DNA of 60,257 nucleotides from Pseudomonadota bacterium (GTDB taxonomy: Bacteria; Pseudomonadota; Alphaproteobacteria; Sphingomonadales; Sphingomonadaceae). The position numbers and the translations under genes are program-made. The DNA lies in contig JAEXFD010000022.1 in assembly GCA_023400405.1 (NCBI GenBank), positions 1-60,257 on the forward strand, written 5' to 3'. The notes under the pieces are model-generated. The model was not told the origin of the DNA. It was given only the letters and a program-made list of their open reading frames with translations, and ran no database searches. Below are positions 26,852-36,177 of the stretch, in pieces (the stretch's first letter is position 1; the number at the start of each line of letters is the position of its first letter).

Positions 26852-27603
26852 GCCTTGGGCTCACTCCTTCAACCAGAGTTAGCGTTCCGATCATGCATTC
26901 GTCTCGCCTCGCCCTTCTCTGGTTCGTCGCTCTTGCAGGATGCGCGCATCGGGAACCAATAGTCTCGACCGACCAGTTGACCGTTGTCCAGAACAGTTCC
27001 GGCCTACCCGCGCCAGAGCGCACGGACCTGACTGTCGCCGACCGGCAATCGCTTATCGGCCCGCTGGACACCATCCAGATCGACGTGTTCAATGTGCCCG
27101 ATCTCAGCCGCGAGGTGCAGGTTGATGCCGGTGGCCAGATCGCAATGCCGCTGATCGGCACGCTCGACGCGCGCGGTCGCACGGCACAGGAACTCGCCCA
27201 AACGATCGAAGTGGCGCTACGCGGAAACTATGTGCGCAACCCCGATGTGACCGTGAACATCAAGAGTTCGGTCAGTCAGGTCGTTACGATCGACGGGCAG
27301 GTCGTCGAACCGGGCCTTTATCCGGTCACTAACCAGATGACGTTGCTTCGTGCGATTGCCTCAGCGAAGGGCCTGTCCGAATTCGCGAAACAGGATGACG
27401 TTGTTATCCTACGCACGGTCGGCGGCCGCAAGATGGCGGGACTATACAACATCGATGCCATTCGGCGCGGCGTGTATGCGGATCCGGCAATCTACGCGAA
27501 TGACGTTGTTGTAGTGGGCGACTCTCCTGCGCGGCGCCGTTTCCGCGATATCGTCTCGGTCGCGCCGCTTCTCGCTGCACCGCTGGTAGCGATACTGCAG
27601 TAA
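26848..27603 (+). CDS. Polysaccharide export lipoprotein (Wza-like, short form)
   Basis: A periplasmic/outer-membrane exporter with the polysaccharide-export domain (GPLDTIQIDVFNVPDL near residue 70) followed by a single SLBB domain (VTIDGQVVEPGLYPV). A lipobox LAGC follows a hydrophobic leader. The chosen ATG overlaps the upstream stop and has AAGG before it; an internal ATG at 26893 (MHSSRLALLW) would give a more typical lipoprotein leader and is a real alternative. At 251 aa it is shorter than E. coli Wza and lacks its C-terminal barrel helix, as in many alphaproteobacteria. Confidence 0.9.
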   Translation: MSLGLTPSTRVSVPIMHSSRLALLWFVALAGCAHREPIVSTDQLTVVQNSSGLPAPERTDLTVADRQSLIGPLDTIQIDVFNVPDLSREVQVDAGGQIAMPLIGTLDARGRTAQELAQTIEVALRGNYVRNPDVTVNIKSSVSQVVTIDGQVVEPGLYPVTNQMTLLRAIASAKGLSEFAKQDDVVILRTVGGRKMAGLYNIDAIRRGVYADPAIYANDVVVVGDSPARRRFRDIVSVAPLLAAPLVAILQ

Positions 27604-27616
27604 GGTTTTGAAAAAC

Positions 27617-29836
27617 ATGAACGTCATTACGTCGAATCTGCAGTCTAACCCCATCACGCCCGGAGCGAACCCGGCGCTGTCGCGAGTCGTTGAGAACGAT
27701 CGCCCGCCGCTGATCCGGCAGTTTATGCGGATCGCGCTGCGGTGGCGGTACGTCATTATCGGCGTGATGGTCGCCTGCGTAGTGCTTGGACTTATCGTCA
27801 CCTTGCTGATGACGCCCAAGTATACCGCGACTGCGACGGTCGAAATCGCGCGCGAGGCGTCTCAGGTTACCAACATCCAAGGGGTCCAGCGCGATACCAA
27901 CATCGCGGATCAGGAATTCTACCAGACTCAATATGGTTTACTGAAATCGCGCGCGCTTTCTGAACGTGTGGCGGTACAGCTTCGTCTCGTGGACGATCCC
28001 AATTTCTTCCGCATGTTCGGGGTCACCGGTGGTTCGGCGTTCGAGCTGACCAACAACCGCTACTCCGCCTCGGGACGCGCAGAACGCCAGCGCATCGCGG
28101 GCGAAATTCTCAACCGAAGCGTAGCGATCGATCCGAAGCGGCTGTCGCGTCTCGTGGATATCGCCTTCACCAGCCCTCAACCGGCCTTCTCGGCTAGGGT
28201 CGCGAATGCATGGGCAGAAAACTTCATTCAGACCAATCTCGAGCGCAAGGTTCAGGCGACATCTTATGGCCGCAACTTGCTCGAACGGCAGTTGCAACTG
28301 CAAAAGCAGCGGCTCGATGAAAGTCAGCGTCAGCTCGTCGCGTATGCATCGCAACAGGAAATCATCAACTTGCCATCGCAAGGCGCACCGAACGGCACCG
28401 CAACGTCAGAACGGTCGATTGTGGCGGACAATCTTGCCGCGCTTAACACTGCGCTGACCGAGGCGACCGCCGACCGCATCGAAGCCGAGGCGCGCTATCG
28501 CGAGCGCAGCGCCGGCGGCGCCTCCAAGGAAGCGCTTGGCAATGCCGCCATCAATAATTTGCGGCAGCGTCGGGCCGAGCTCGCAGCGCAATATCAGCAA
28601 CTCATGGTTCAGTTCGAGCCCGGCTATCCCGCCGCGCAAGCCGTGAAGTCTCAGATCGATCAGCTCGATCACGCCATCGGTCGCGAAGAAACGCGCGTGA
28701 TGGGCTCTATCGAGAATACTTACCGCACGGCGGTCGCGCGCGAAGCCGCACTGCAGGACCGCGTCAACAAATTGAAGTCGAGCTATCTGGATAACCGCCG
28801 TCGGTCTATCCAGTATAATATTTACCAGCAAGAGGTCGATACTAACCGCGCGCTCTATGACGGGCTGCTGCAGCGCTACAAGGAGATTGGCGTCGCCAAT
28901 GGCGTTGGCGTCAACAACATCTCCATCGTCGATACTGCCGATCTTCCCCAGCGGCCGTCGAGCCCCCGGCTTGTCCTCAACCTTTTCATCGCGCTAATGG
29001 CCGGGCTCATCCTTGGTGCTGTTGCCGCGCTTGCGCTCGAGCAGATGGACGAGGCGTTTGGCGACCCGGCCGAAGTCGAGCGCAAGTTGGGCCTGCCGTT
29101 GCTTGGGTCGGTGCCGAAGGTGGGCGACGACCGAAACCCTCGAGACGAACTGCTCGATCGCAAATCGGAATTGGTCGATGCTTATCTGGCGATCAGTACC
29201 AACCTGGGCTTCACAACGGAGCATGGCGCACCGCGCTCGTTCTCTGTTACCTCGACGCGGCCTGCTGAGGGGAAGTCGATCACCTCGCTTGCGCTGGCGA
29301 CGATGCTGGCGCGCGCGGGCAAGCGAGTCATCCTGGTCGACGGCGACATGCGCTCGCCATCGGTCCACCACCTCGGCAATGTCGGCCACGAACGCGGGCT
29401 CAGCAATTTCCTTGCCGGCGAAGACGCGATTGAGCCGCTGACCTTCCATATGCCAGATCTTGGCTTAGCCGCGATGACTGCGGGGCCCATCCCGCCCAAT
29501 GCCGCCGAGTTGCTTACCGGCAACCGCCTCACCACGTTGATTGGCAGACTGCTCGAGCATTATGATCATGTCGTTATCGATGGCCCGCCGGTCATGGGCC
29601 TCGCTGACGCGCCGCTGATCGCGGCGCGGGTCGAGGGCGTGGTGTACGCAGTCGAATCGCACGGCATCCGGGCCAGCCAGGTCAAGACCGCGCTCAGTCG
29701 GCTCGCCGCTGCCAATGTCCGCATCTTCGGCGGCGTGATGACCAAATTCGAAGCACGCCGCGGGGCCTATGGGTATGGTTACGAATATGGTTACGACTAT
29801 GGGCGCATAAAGGACAATGCAAAGGGCCGGGTCTGA
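27617..29836 (+). CDS. Wzc-like polysaccharide co-polymerase/tyrosine autokinase
   Basis: Controls chain length and export through cycles of self-phosphorylation. Order: inner-membrane helix at about residue 45, Wzz-type periplasmic domain with long coiled coils (residues 150-420), second membrane helix near 455, then a BY-kinase domain. Walker A is RPAEGKSITS near 550, Walker A' ILVDGDMRSPS near 575 and Walker B VVIDGPPVMGLADAP near 655. The tail has the tyrosine cluster YGYGYEYGYDYG. The ATG was preferred to a TTG nine bases upstream. No Wzb-type phosphatase gene is seen in the island. Confidence 0.93.
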   Translation: MNVITSNLQSNPITPGANPALSRVVENDRPPLIRQFMRIALRWRYVIIGVMVACVVLGLIVTLLMTPKYTATATVEIAREASQVTNIQGVQRDTNIADQEFYQTQYGLLKSRALSERVAVQLRLVDDPNFFRMFGVTGGSAFELTNNRYSASGRAERQRIAGEILNRSVAIDPKRLSRLVDIAFTSPQPAFSARVANAWAENFIQTNLERKVQATSYGRNLLERQLQLQKQRLDESQRQLVAYASQQEIINLPSQGAPNGTATSERSIVADNLAALNTALTEATADRIEAEARYRERSAGGASKEALGNAAINNLRQRRAELAAQYQQLMVQFEPGYPAAQAVKSQIDQLDHAIGREETRVMGSIENTYRTAVAREAALQDRVNKLKSSYLDNRRRSIQYNIYQQEVDTNRALYDGLLQRYKEIGVANGVGVNNISIVDTADLPQRPSSPRLVLNLFIALMAGLILGAVAALALEQMDEAFGDPAEVERKLGLPLLGSVPKVGDDRNPRDELLDRKSELVDAYLAISTNLGFTTEHGAPRSFSVTSTRPAEGKSITSLALATMLARAGKRVILVDGDMRSPSVHHLGNVGHERGLSNFLAGEDAIEPLTFHMPDLGLAAMTAGPIPPNAAELLTGNRLTTLIGRLLEHYDHVVIDGPPVMGLADAPLIAARVEGVVYAVESHGIRASQVKTALSRLAAANVRIFGGVMTKFEARRGAYGYGYEYGYDYGRIKDNAKGRV

Positions 29837-29843
29837 GGGGGGC

Positions 29844-31088
29844 ATGGCGACGGGATCGTCAAGCCGATCTATCCGCCGCCGCAGGTCCGCAGGCGAGTGG
29901 GTCGGGCGGATCGCACTGGGCTGCGGCATCTCTGTTCTAGCGTACCTGAGCGTTGCCTTTTCGGTCGCTCATGTCGAAACCAAATCAGCTCGTCGAACCA
30001 CCAGCGTCATGGCTTCCTATGACGGGCGCCTAGGCGCTGAGCATGCTGCCGCCCTCTTGACGACAACAACCACTGGGGCTGGCCGCGAGAGGCTGGCGGC
30101 GCTGTCGCGTGCGGCGCTGCAGCGCGATCCGACGGCCGTCGGGGCGGCGGCGACGCTGGGTCTTGTCGAGCTCGCCCGCGGTGACATCACAAACTCCAGG
30201 CGCTTGCTCGCCTATTCGCAGATGCTCTCGCGCCGAAACGTGCAAACGCAATTATGGTCAATCGAGGATGCGGTGACCCGCAACGACATCGCAGGGGCGC
30301 TGCGCTGGTATGACATTACGCTGCGCACTAAGCCCACCTTGGGCGATATGATTTTTCCGGTGCTGACGCAGGCCATGCGCGATCCGGCCATCCGCGACGC
30401 CCTGATCGGCACCCTGGCGGGGCGACCAAATTGGGCGGACAGTTACATCGGCTATGCCGCGGGCCAAGGCGCCGACCCGCTGAGCACCATGGCGCTCTTC
30501 CTGGGGCTGCGCCAGCGCGGCATCGCGGTGCCGCAGGCCGCACAGGCCGCGGTGGTCGAAGCGCTACTCAATAGCGGGCACTCCAACGAGGCCTGGCGCT
30601 ATTACGCGACGCTCCGCCCGGATCCCGATCGCTCCCACGCCCGTGATCCCCTCTTCAACGCGATGCTCGACGCCCCATCGCTGTTCGATTGGACGCTGTT
30701 CAACGACGGCAATGTTTCCACGTCGATTCAGCGCACCCCGGGTGGCGGTGCGGTCGAGTTCTCGGCTCCCTCCGGCAGCGGCGGTGCCTTGCTCCAGCAG
30801 GTTCAAATGCTGCCGCCCGGCACCTACCGCCTTGCCGGCCATAGCAGTGGCATCGAGCAAGAAGTGGGCGAGATGCCCTATTGGGCGCTTATATGTCGTC
30901 GTGATCGCCGCGAACTCGGTCGTGTGGCATTGCCGAATTCGGCGCAGGCTGGTGGCGCGTTCGCTGGCCATATTAAGGTAACGGCGGACTGCCCAGTGCA
31001 AGTACTTGTGCTGTATGCGCCGCCATCCGACGCGGTCAATGGGGTATCGGGTCAGATCGATAGCGTGACACTTGCTCCGCAGCGCTGA
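29844..31088 (+). CDS. Membrane-anchored TPR-like protein of export operon
   Basis: A 414-aa protein with a basic N-terminus and one membrane segment (IALGCGISVLAYLSVAFSVA, about residues 23-42). It continues with an Ala-rich helical region resembling TPR repeats (residues 75-260) and a beta-sandwich-like C-terminus with two cysteines (WALICRR, TADCPVQ). It begins eight bases after the wzc-like stop with a strong GAGGGGGGC ribosome site, so it is the last gene of this block. Topology suggests a periplasmic role in glycan assembly or attachment; the exact function is unknown. Confidence 0.7.
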   Translation: MATGSSSRSIRRRRSAGEWVGRIALGCGISVLAYLSVAFSVAHVETKSARRTTSVMASYDGRLGAEHAAALLTTTTTGAGRERLAALSRAALQRDPTAVGAAATLGLVELARGDITNSRRLLAYSQMLSRRNVQTQLWSIEDAVTRNDIAGALRWYDITLRTKPTLGDMIFPVLTQAMRDPAIRDALIGTLAGRPNWADSYIGYAAGQGADPLSTMALFLGLRQRGIAVPQAAQAAVVEALLNSGHSNEAWRYYATLRPDPDRSHARDPLFNAMLDAPSLFDWTLFNDGNVSTSIQRTPGGGAVEFSAPSGSGGALLQQVQMLPPGTYRLAGHSSGIEQEVGEMPYWALICRRDRRELGRVALPNSAQAGGAFAGHIKVTADCPVQVLVLYAPPSDAVNGVSGQIDSVTLAPQR

Positions 31089-31247
31089 CGTGGGGAGGGC
31101 AATCAACAAAATGTCCGGTTGGCGGCAGCACAACAGCCCCATCCTGGCGAAGATACCCTAGCGCTGTGATAGCGCGGACACGGCCCCTCCTTGATGGCCG
31201 CTCGCCAGCCGTCGCCAGTGAGGCAATGAACGCCACCCGGCACAGTC

Positions 31248-32213
31248 TTATACAGCTAGCCGCAATTCGCCTTGATGCTCAATAAACCATTGATAGGTCG
31301 AAGCGATGCCGTCCTCGAGCGCGATAGTTGGTGTCCAACCGAGCCCACGTAGCTTTTCGGCGCTCATCAGCTTACGGGGCGTACCATCTGGCTTGCTCTC
31401 GTCCCGTGTGATCGCGCCTTCGAAACCAACCGCGCGGGCCACCATCTGGGCCAGTTCTAGAATCGTCACATCCTCTCCTGAGCCGACATTGACATGCTCA
31501 TCGCTAGAATAGGTCCGCATCAGGAAAACGCAGGCATCGGCCATATCGTCAACATGAAGGAACTCGCGCCGCGGCGTTCCGGTACCCCAGATTTCGATCG
31601 CAGCGGCGCCGTCACGCTTCGCGGCGTCTGCTTTGCGAATTAGCGCCGGCAGCACATGGCTGCTCCTCGGATCGAAATTGTCTCCGGGCCCGTACAGGTT
31701 CGTGGGCATCGCTGAGATCCAATCGCGGCCGTGTTGGCGGCGGTAGGCCTGGACCAATTTGATCCCCGCGATCTTGGCGATCGCATACCATTCGTTCGTC
31801 GGCTCAAGCGGCCCGGTGAGCAGCGCATTCTCGACGATCGGCTGATCGGCGAACTTCGGGTAGATGCACGACGAACCGAGGAACATCAGCTTGGCCACGT
31901 CGTTGCGATGCGCCGCCTCTATGACGTTGGCCTGGATCATCAGATTTTCGTACAGGAAATCTGCCGGGTAGCTGTCGTTGGCGAGTATTCCTCCGACTTT
32001 CGCTGCTGCGAGGAACACCGCGTCGGGCCTCTCGCGCGCGAACCATTCGCGTACTGCGCGCTGATCGAGCAGATCGAGTTCCGAACGCGACGCCTTGAGA
32101 ACGGTGCAGTTCTCCCGGGCCAGCCTTCGCACAATGGCCGACCCGACCATACCGCGATGGCCAGCGACGAATACCCGTTTGCCTTCAAGACTGAAATACC
32201 GGTCGCGTGCCAT
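31248..32213 (-). CDS. fcl: GDP-L-fucose synthase
   Basis: Epimerises and reduces GDP-4-keto-6-deoxymannose to GDP-L-fucose with NADPH. The 321-aa protein shows GHRGMVG at residues 18-24, the conserved LGSSCIYPK and the catalytic Y143-x3-K147 in EWYAIAKIAG. It starts two bases after the gmd stop, the standard gmd-fcl pair. Its product probably feeds the GT11-like transferase encoded at 44 kb. Confidence 0.95.
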   Translation of the reverse strand: MARDRYFSLEGKRVFVAGHRGMVGSAIVRRLARENCTVLKASRSELDLLDQRAVREWFARERPDAVFLAAAKVGGILANDSYPADFLYENLMIQANVIEAAHRNDVAKLMFLGSSCIYPKFADQPIVENALLTGPLEPTNEWYAIAKIAGIKLVQAYRRQHGRDWISAMPTNLYGPGDNFDPRSSHVLPALIRKADAAKRDGAAAIEIWGTGTPRREFLHVDDMADACVFLMRTYSSDEHVNVGSGEDVTILELAQMVARAVGFEGAITRDESKPDGTPRKLMSAEKLRGLGWTPTIALEDGIASTYQWFIEHQGELRLAV

Positions 32214-32215
32214 CG

Positions 32216-33277
32216 TCAGGCGTCCTTGGCGATGGGAGCGCTTTCCATCACCTTGAGATCGGCAAGCACCATTTCCCGCGCCAGGTCACGCGGCGAGGTT
32301 TCGTGGACCCAGCCAAGCTTCTCCTTCGCCTTGGTAGGATCGCCGATCAACAGTTCGACCTCGGTCGGGCGGAAGTAGCGGGGATCGATCTCCACGAGGC
32401 ATTTGCCGGTCTCCGCGCAATACCCCTTTTCGTCGACGCCCGTTCCTTCCCAGCGAAGCGTAATGCCGGTGTCTGCAAAGGCCCACTCCACAAAGGTTCG
32501 CACCGGAGTGGTCTCGCCGGTTGCCAGCACATAGTCGTCAGGCTGATCTTGCTGAAGCATGAGCCACATTCCGCGCACATATTCGCGCGCATGGCCCCAA
32601 TCGCGCTTCGCATCAAGGTTGCCGAGCCAAAGTCTCTCCTGGCGACCAAGCTTGATCGCCGCTGCAGCTCGCGTGATCTTGCGAGTGACGAACGTCTCGC
32701 CGCGCAGCGGGCTCTCATGGTTGAACAAGATGCCGTTCGAAGCGTGCATGCCATACGCCTCACGATAGTTTACGACGATCCAATAGCCGTACAGTTTGGC
32801 GACGCCATAAGGCGAGCGTGGATAGAAGGGGGTGGTTTCCTTCTGCGGCACTTCCTGCACCAAACCGTAAAGTTCGGAGGTCGAAGCCTGATAGAATCGG
32901 GTCTTCTTCTCCATCCCGAGAATGCGAATCGCCTCAAGCAGCCGCAGCGTGCCGACAGCATCGGCATTGGCAGTATATTCTGGGGTCTCGAAGCTTACCT
33001 GAACATGGCTTTGCGCGGCAAGATTGTAGATTTCGTCGGGCTGGGTCTGCTGCACCAGACGTATCAGATTGGTGCTGTCAGTCAGGTCGCCATAGTGAAG
33101 ATGGAAGCGGGCGTCTGTCTCGTGCGGATCCTGATAGATGTCTTCGATACGTCCGGTGTTGAACGACGAAGAGCGTCTCTTGACCCCGTGAACGTCATAG
33201 CCTTTGGCCAGCAGCAGCTCGGCCAAATAGGCCCCGTCCTGACCCGTAACACCGGTAATGAGCGCAGTTTTTTTCAC
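32216..33277 (-). CDS. gmd: GDP-mannose 4,6-dehydratase
   Basis: Converts GDP-D-mannose to GDP-4-keto-6-deoxymannose. The 353-aa protein has ITGVTGQDGAYL at residues 7-18, the specific RRSSSFNTGRI loop, a TSE triplet at about 133-135 and Y157-x3-K161 in SPYGVAKLYGYW. It starts with GTG. GDP-mannose supply (manA/manB/manC) is not encoded in this window and must come from elsewhere. Confidence 0.96.
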   Translation of the reverse strand: MKKTALITGVTGQDGAYLAELLLAKGYDVHGVKRRSSSFNTGRIEDIYQDPHETDARFHLHYGDLTDSTNLIRLVQQTQPDEIYNLAAQSHVQVSFETPEYTANADAVGTLRLLEAIRILGMEKKTRFYQASTSELYGLVQEVPQKETTPFYPRSPYGVAKLYGYWIVVNYREAYGMHASNGILFNHESPLRGETFVTRKITRAAAAIKLGRQERLWLGNLDAKRDWGHAREYVRGMWLMLQQDQPDDYVLATGETTPVRTFVEWAFADTGITLRWEGTGVDEKGYCAETGKCLVEIDPRYFRPTEVELLIGDPTKAKEKLGWVHETSPRDLAREMVLADLKVMESAPIAKDA

Positions 33278-33342
33278 GCGGATTCCAATATTGCTAGCTT
33301 TATAAAGAACCCGACGCCCTTGGCTTCGCGGGCTCGGGCGTT

Positions 33343-35292
33343 CTAGTTGCCTTGTACAATTCCATCAAGCCGCAGTGCAACATGATCGACAAATTCACCC
33401 ATATGCTCGAACTCGGGCACCAACTCTCCCAGCAGCTCATATGCACCATTTGCGTCGCCCCGCGCGATCATGGCGCGAAGCCGATCAAGCGCTACTGCCA
33501 GCGTCGGCCAAGGTATTAGCGGTTCATGAGCGCGCAGAATGCGCGGATGGGCAGACGGGCTCGGATCGTTGCCAATCAACAGCTCCTCATAAAGCTTTTC
33601 GCCCGGACGAAGGCCGATGGTCGTGATTGCAATATCGCCCAGGCCACCGCCGGCTTCATCGCCATCTTCGGATACGCGCAGGCCAGAAAGTTCGATCATC
33701 GTTCGCGCGAGGTCGACGATTCGTACCGGTTCACCCATGTCGAGCACGAACACATCGCCACCCGCCGCCATGGCACCCGCCTGAATGACGAGCTGCGCCG
33801 CTTCAGGAATCGTCATGAAGTAGCGCGTGATGTCGGGGTGTGTGATGGTTACCGGACCGCCCGCTGCGATCTGCGCGCGGAACAGCGGTACCACAGAGCC
33901 ACTAGAGCCTAGGACGTTGCCGAAACGCACCATCGAGAAAAGACCCCCCGCCCCGTCGGCCTGGATTGCCTGGAGGATGATCTCGGCCAACCGCTTGGTT
34001 GCACCCATCACATTCGCGGGCCGCACTGCCTTGTCGGTGCTGATCAACACTAGATTGGCGACACCGTGCGCACGCGCCGCAAGAGTGACGTTGAGGGTAC
34101 CAAACACATTGTTCGCGATGCCCTCGAGTACGTTGTGCTCGACCAACGGCACGTGCTTGTAAGCCGCCGCGTGGTAGATCGTATACGGTTGCCAAGTAGC
34201 TATGATCTCGTCGATACGGCGCTCATCGCGGACCGTCGCCAGCAACGGCACGATGGAACGGACTGTCGCGCTACCATTCTGCATCGCTTCGAGCAGTTCC
34301 TGGTGGATCGCATACAGCGCGAATTCGCTTGAATCGACGAGCAGGAGCACGTCTGCGGCCAAGCGAGAAATTTGGCGACTGATCTCACTGCCGATCGATC
34401 CGCCGGCCCCGGTCACCATTACGACGTGACCAGTGATGTTCCGGCGCAGCAGCCCCTCGTCGGGCGGTACTGGCGCGCGCCCCAAGAGATCCTCGATATC
34501 AAGGTCGCGAAGATCGCTGAACGAAACGGTACCCCGCGCGAGTTGATCCACGCCGGGCATCGCGCGAATGCGCAGGCCAGGATGCTTCAACTGGGCAATG
34601 ATCTCGTTGCGCCGCCCGCGGCTGGTCTCGTTGATCGCTAACAGTACATCGGTGATCTTGTGCCGGTGGATCAGCGTCGGCAGCTGCGCCGGAGCGTGGA
34701 CCTGCAGACCATGGATCACGGCACGCCATAGCGTACGGTCGTCGTCCAGGAACCCTAGGACGCGGACCTGTCCGCTCATCTGGAGCGCCGAGGCGACCTG
34801 CCGCCCCGACGATCCGGCACCATATATCAGTATCCGCGGTTTGTCAGCGTCGGCCACGGCATTGCGGTAACTACGCCCGAACCACCCGCTCGCGAGCGAG
34901 CGCGTGCCGCTGACAAAAAGCAGCAGCAGGATCGGCTGGAGCAGCCCGATGGTGCGTGGAACGCCTGCAACCCCGACCGTGGTGAAAAAGAAGGTGAACG
35001 GCAAGCTGTAGATAAATACAGCACGCAGGATTGCCAGCAAGGCCGCAGTACCGCCGTAGCGGAAAATGGCACGATATAGCCCGCAGATGACGAATATAGG
35101 GACAGCCAGCAGTATCGACGCGAGCGCCGGGTAAAGGGAAGCCCCAAACGCGTCCGGCCAGTCGTTGGTTCGAAGATAATAGGCAACGTGGACGCTGAGA
35201 ACGCATGTGAGCACATCGACAATGACGGCGATGGCCCGCTTCGCGGGCCGGGGCAGAGCCAACGCATGATCGGAGATCCGGCGCATCTTCAC
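33343..35292 (-). CDS. CapD/WbpM-type membrane nucleotide-sugar 4,6-dehydratase
   Basis: A 649-aa inner-membrane protein. Four N-terminal membrane segments (residues 20-145) precede a CoA-binding-like Rossmann domain (ILIYGAGSSGRQVA) and a second Rossmann catalytic domain opening VMVTGAGGSIGSEISRQ. The catalytic region reads LISTDKAVRPANVMGATKR, with Met replacing the usual Tyr and the partner Lys, as in WbpM and PglF. The expected reaction is UDP-GlcNAc to UDP-4-keto-6-deoxy-GlcNAc. The annotated start is GTG; an ATG two codons in is equally possible. The initiating transferase gene lies just upstream on the same strand. Confidence 0.92.
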   Translation of the reverse strand: MKMRRISDHALALPRPAKRAIAVIVDVLTCVLSVHVAYYLRTNDWPDAFGASLYPALASILLAVPIFVICGLYRAIFRYGGTAALLAILRAVFIYSLPFTFFFTTVGVAGVPRTIGLLQPILLLLFVSGTRSLASGWFGRSYRNAVADADKPRILIYGAGSSGRQVASALQMSGQVRVLGFLDDDRTLWRAVIHGLQVHAPAQLPTLIHRHKITDVLLAINETSRGRRNEIIAQLKHPGLRIRAMPGVDQLARGTVSFSDLRDLDIEDLLGRAPVPPDEGLLRRNITGHVVMVTGAGGSIGSEISRQISRLAADVLLLVDSSEFALYAIHQELLEAMQNGSATVRSIVPLLATVRDERRIDEIIATWQPYTIYHAAAYKHVPLVEHNVLEGIANNVFGTLNVTLAARAHGVANLVLISTDKAVRPANVMGATKRLAEIILQAIQADGAGGLFSMVRFGNVLGSSGSVVPLFRAQIAAGGPVTITHPDITRYFMTIPEAAQLVIQAGAMAAGGDVFVLDMGEPVRIVDLARTMIELSGLRVSEDGDEAGGGLGDIAITTIGLRPGEKLYEELLIGNDPSPSAHPRILRAHEPLIPWPTLAVALDRLRAMIARGDANGAYELLGELVPEFEHMGEFVDHVALRLDGIVQGN

Positions 35293-35336
35293 GCGATCGC
35301 CGGGCCAAACAATAGATACGGGAGCATCGGCGCCTC

Positions 35337-35927
35337 CTAGTGAGTTACCGTACGATCGCCAAGCAGTTTCGCCGCCGTGCTAACCATGATGCGCAAATCG
35401 AACAACGTCGAGCGCCGCTCCAGATATTCGCTGTCGAACGCAACCTTAGCAGGGATGCTCAACTCATCGCGCCCGTTGATCTGCGCCCAGCCGGTAATGC
35501 CGGGACGAAGCACGTCAACACCGGCCTCGCGGCGCAGCGCGATCAGATCGTGCTGGTTGAAAAGGGCGGGGCGTGGACCGACAATGCTCATGTCGCCGAC
35601 GAAGACGCTCCATAGCTGGGGAATTTCATCGAGGCTGGTCCGGCGCAGAAAGCTGCCGATCGGCGTCAGCGCACTTGCGGCATCGACCATCAGATGAGTG
35701 GGGACGGCGGGCGTATCCGTCTTCATCGATCGGAATTTCGGCATCCTGAACACGCGACTGCCGCGGCCGACCCGATCCGACCAGTAGAGCGCAGGCCCCG
35801 GCGAAGTCAGCCTGACCGCCAACGCCACGATCAGGGCAACAGGCAGCAGCGGGACGGCGGCCGCAACCGCCAGCAAAAGGTCCATCGCGCGCTTCACGTC
35901 TGCCCTGTCCCGCTTCTCGAAATCCAT
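35337..35927 (-). CDS. Initiating phosphoglycosyl transferase (short, PglC-like)
   Basis: A 196-aa monotopic transferase that loads the first sugar phosphate onto undecaprenyl phosphate. It has a re-entrant hydrophobic N-terminus (residues 15-40), the PKFRSMKTD motif, the catalytic Asp-Glu pair in TSLDEIPQLW, and VGPRPALFNQ with PGITGWAQINGRD. This is the minimal form without the WcaJ-type membrane domain. Upstream of the CapD-like gene, it probably uses a UDP-N-acetyl-6-deoxyhexose. Confidence 0.93.
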   Translation of the reverse strand: MDFEKRDRADVKRAMDLLLAVAAAVPLLPVALIVALAVRLTSPGPALYWSDRVGRGSRVFRMPKFRSMKTDTPAVPTHLMVDAASALTPIGSFLRRTSLDEIPQLWSVFVGDMSIVGPRPALFNQHDLIALRREAGVDVLRPGITGWAQINGRDELSIPAKVAFDSEYLERRSTLFDLRIMVSTAAKLLGDRTVTH

Positions 35928-36177
35928 CGACCCTGATCGCTCTATATTCGGATGGCGCCGATCGCGAAAGCCCGACCGCGATGCATCTGTCGCGCAGGAG
36001 TATTCTTAGACGTTCTTAGGCTTTTCAGGCACTTGCGTGCATGGCGCGAGAGGCCGCCAGCCTGTTCTCGTTAGCCACACCCTTCCCCGGCGCGCCTGGC
36101 CGCAGCTCCGGGCCAATCGCGCGCGCGGACTGAATTAGCCCTGTCATCACCGGCAAATCCGGTTATAGCTCGCCGCC

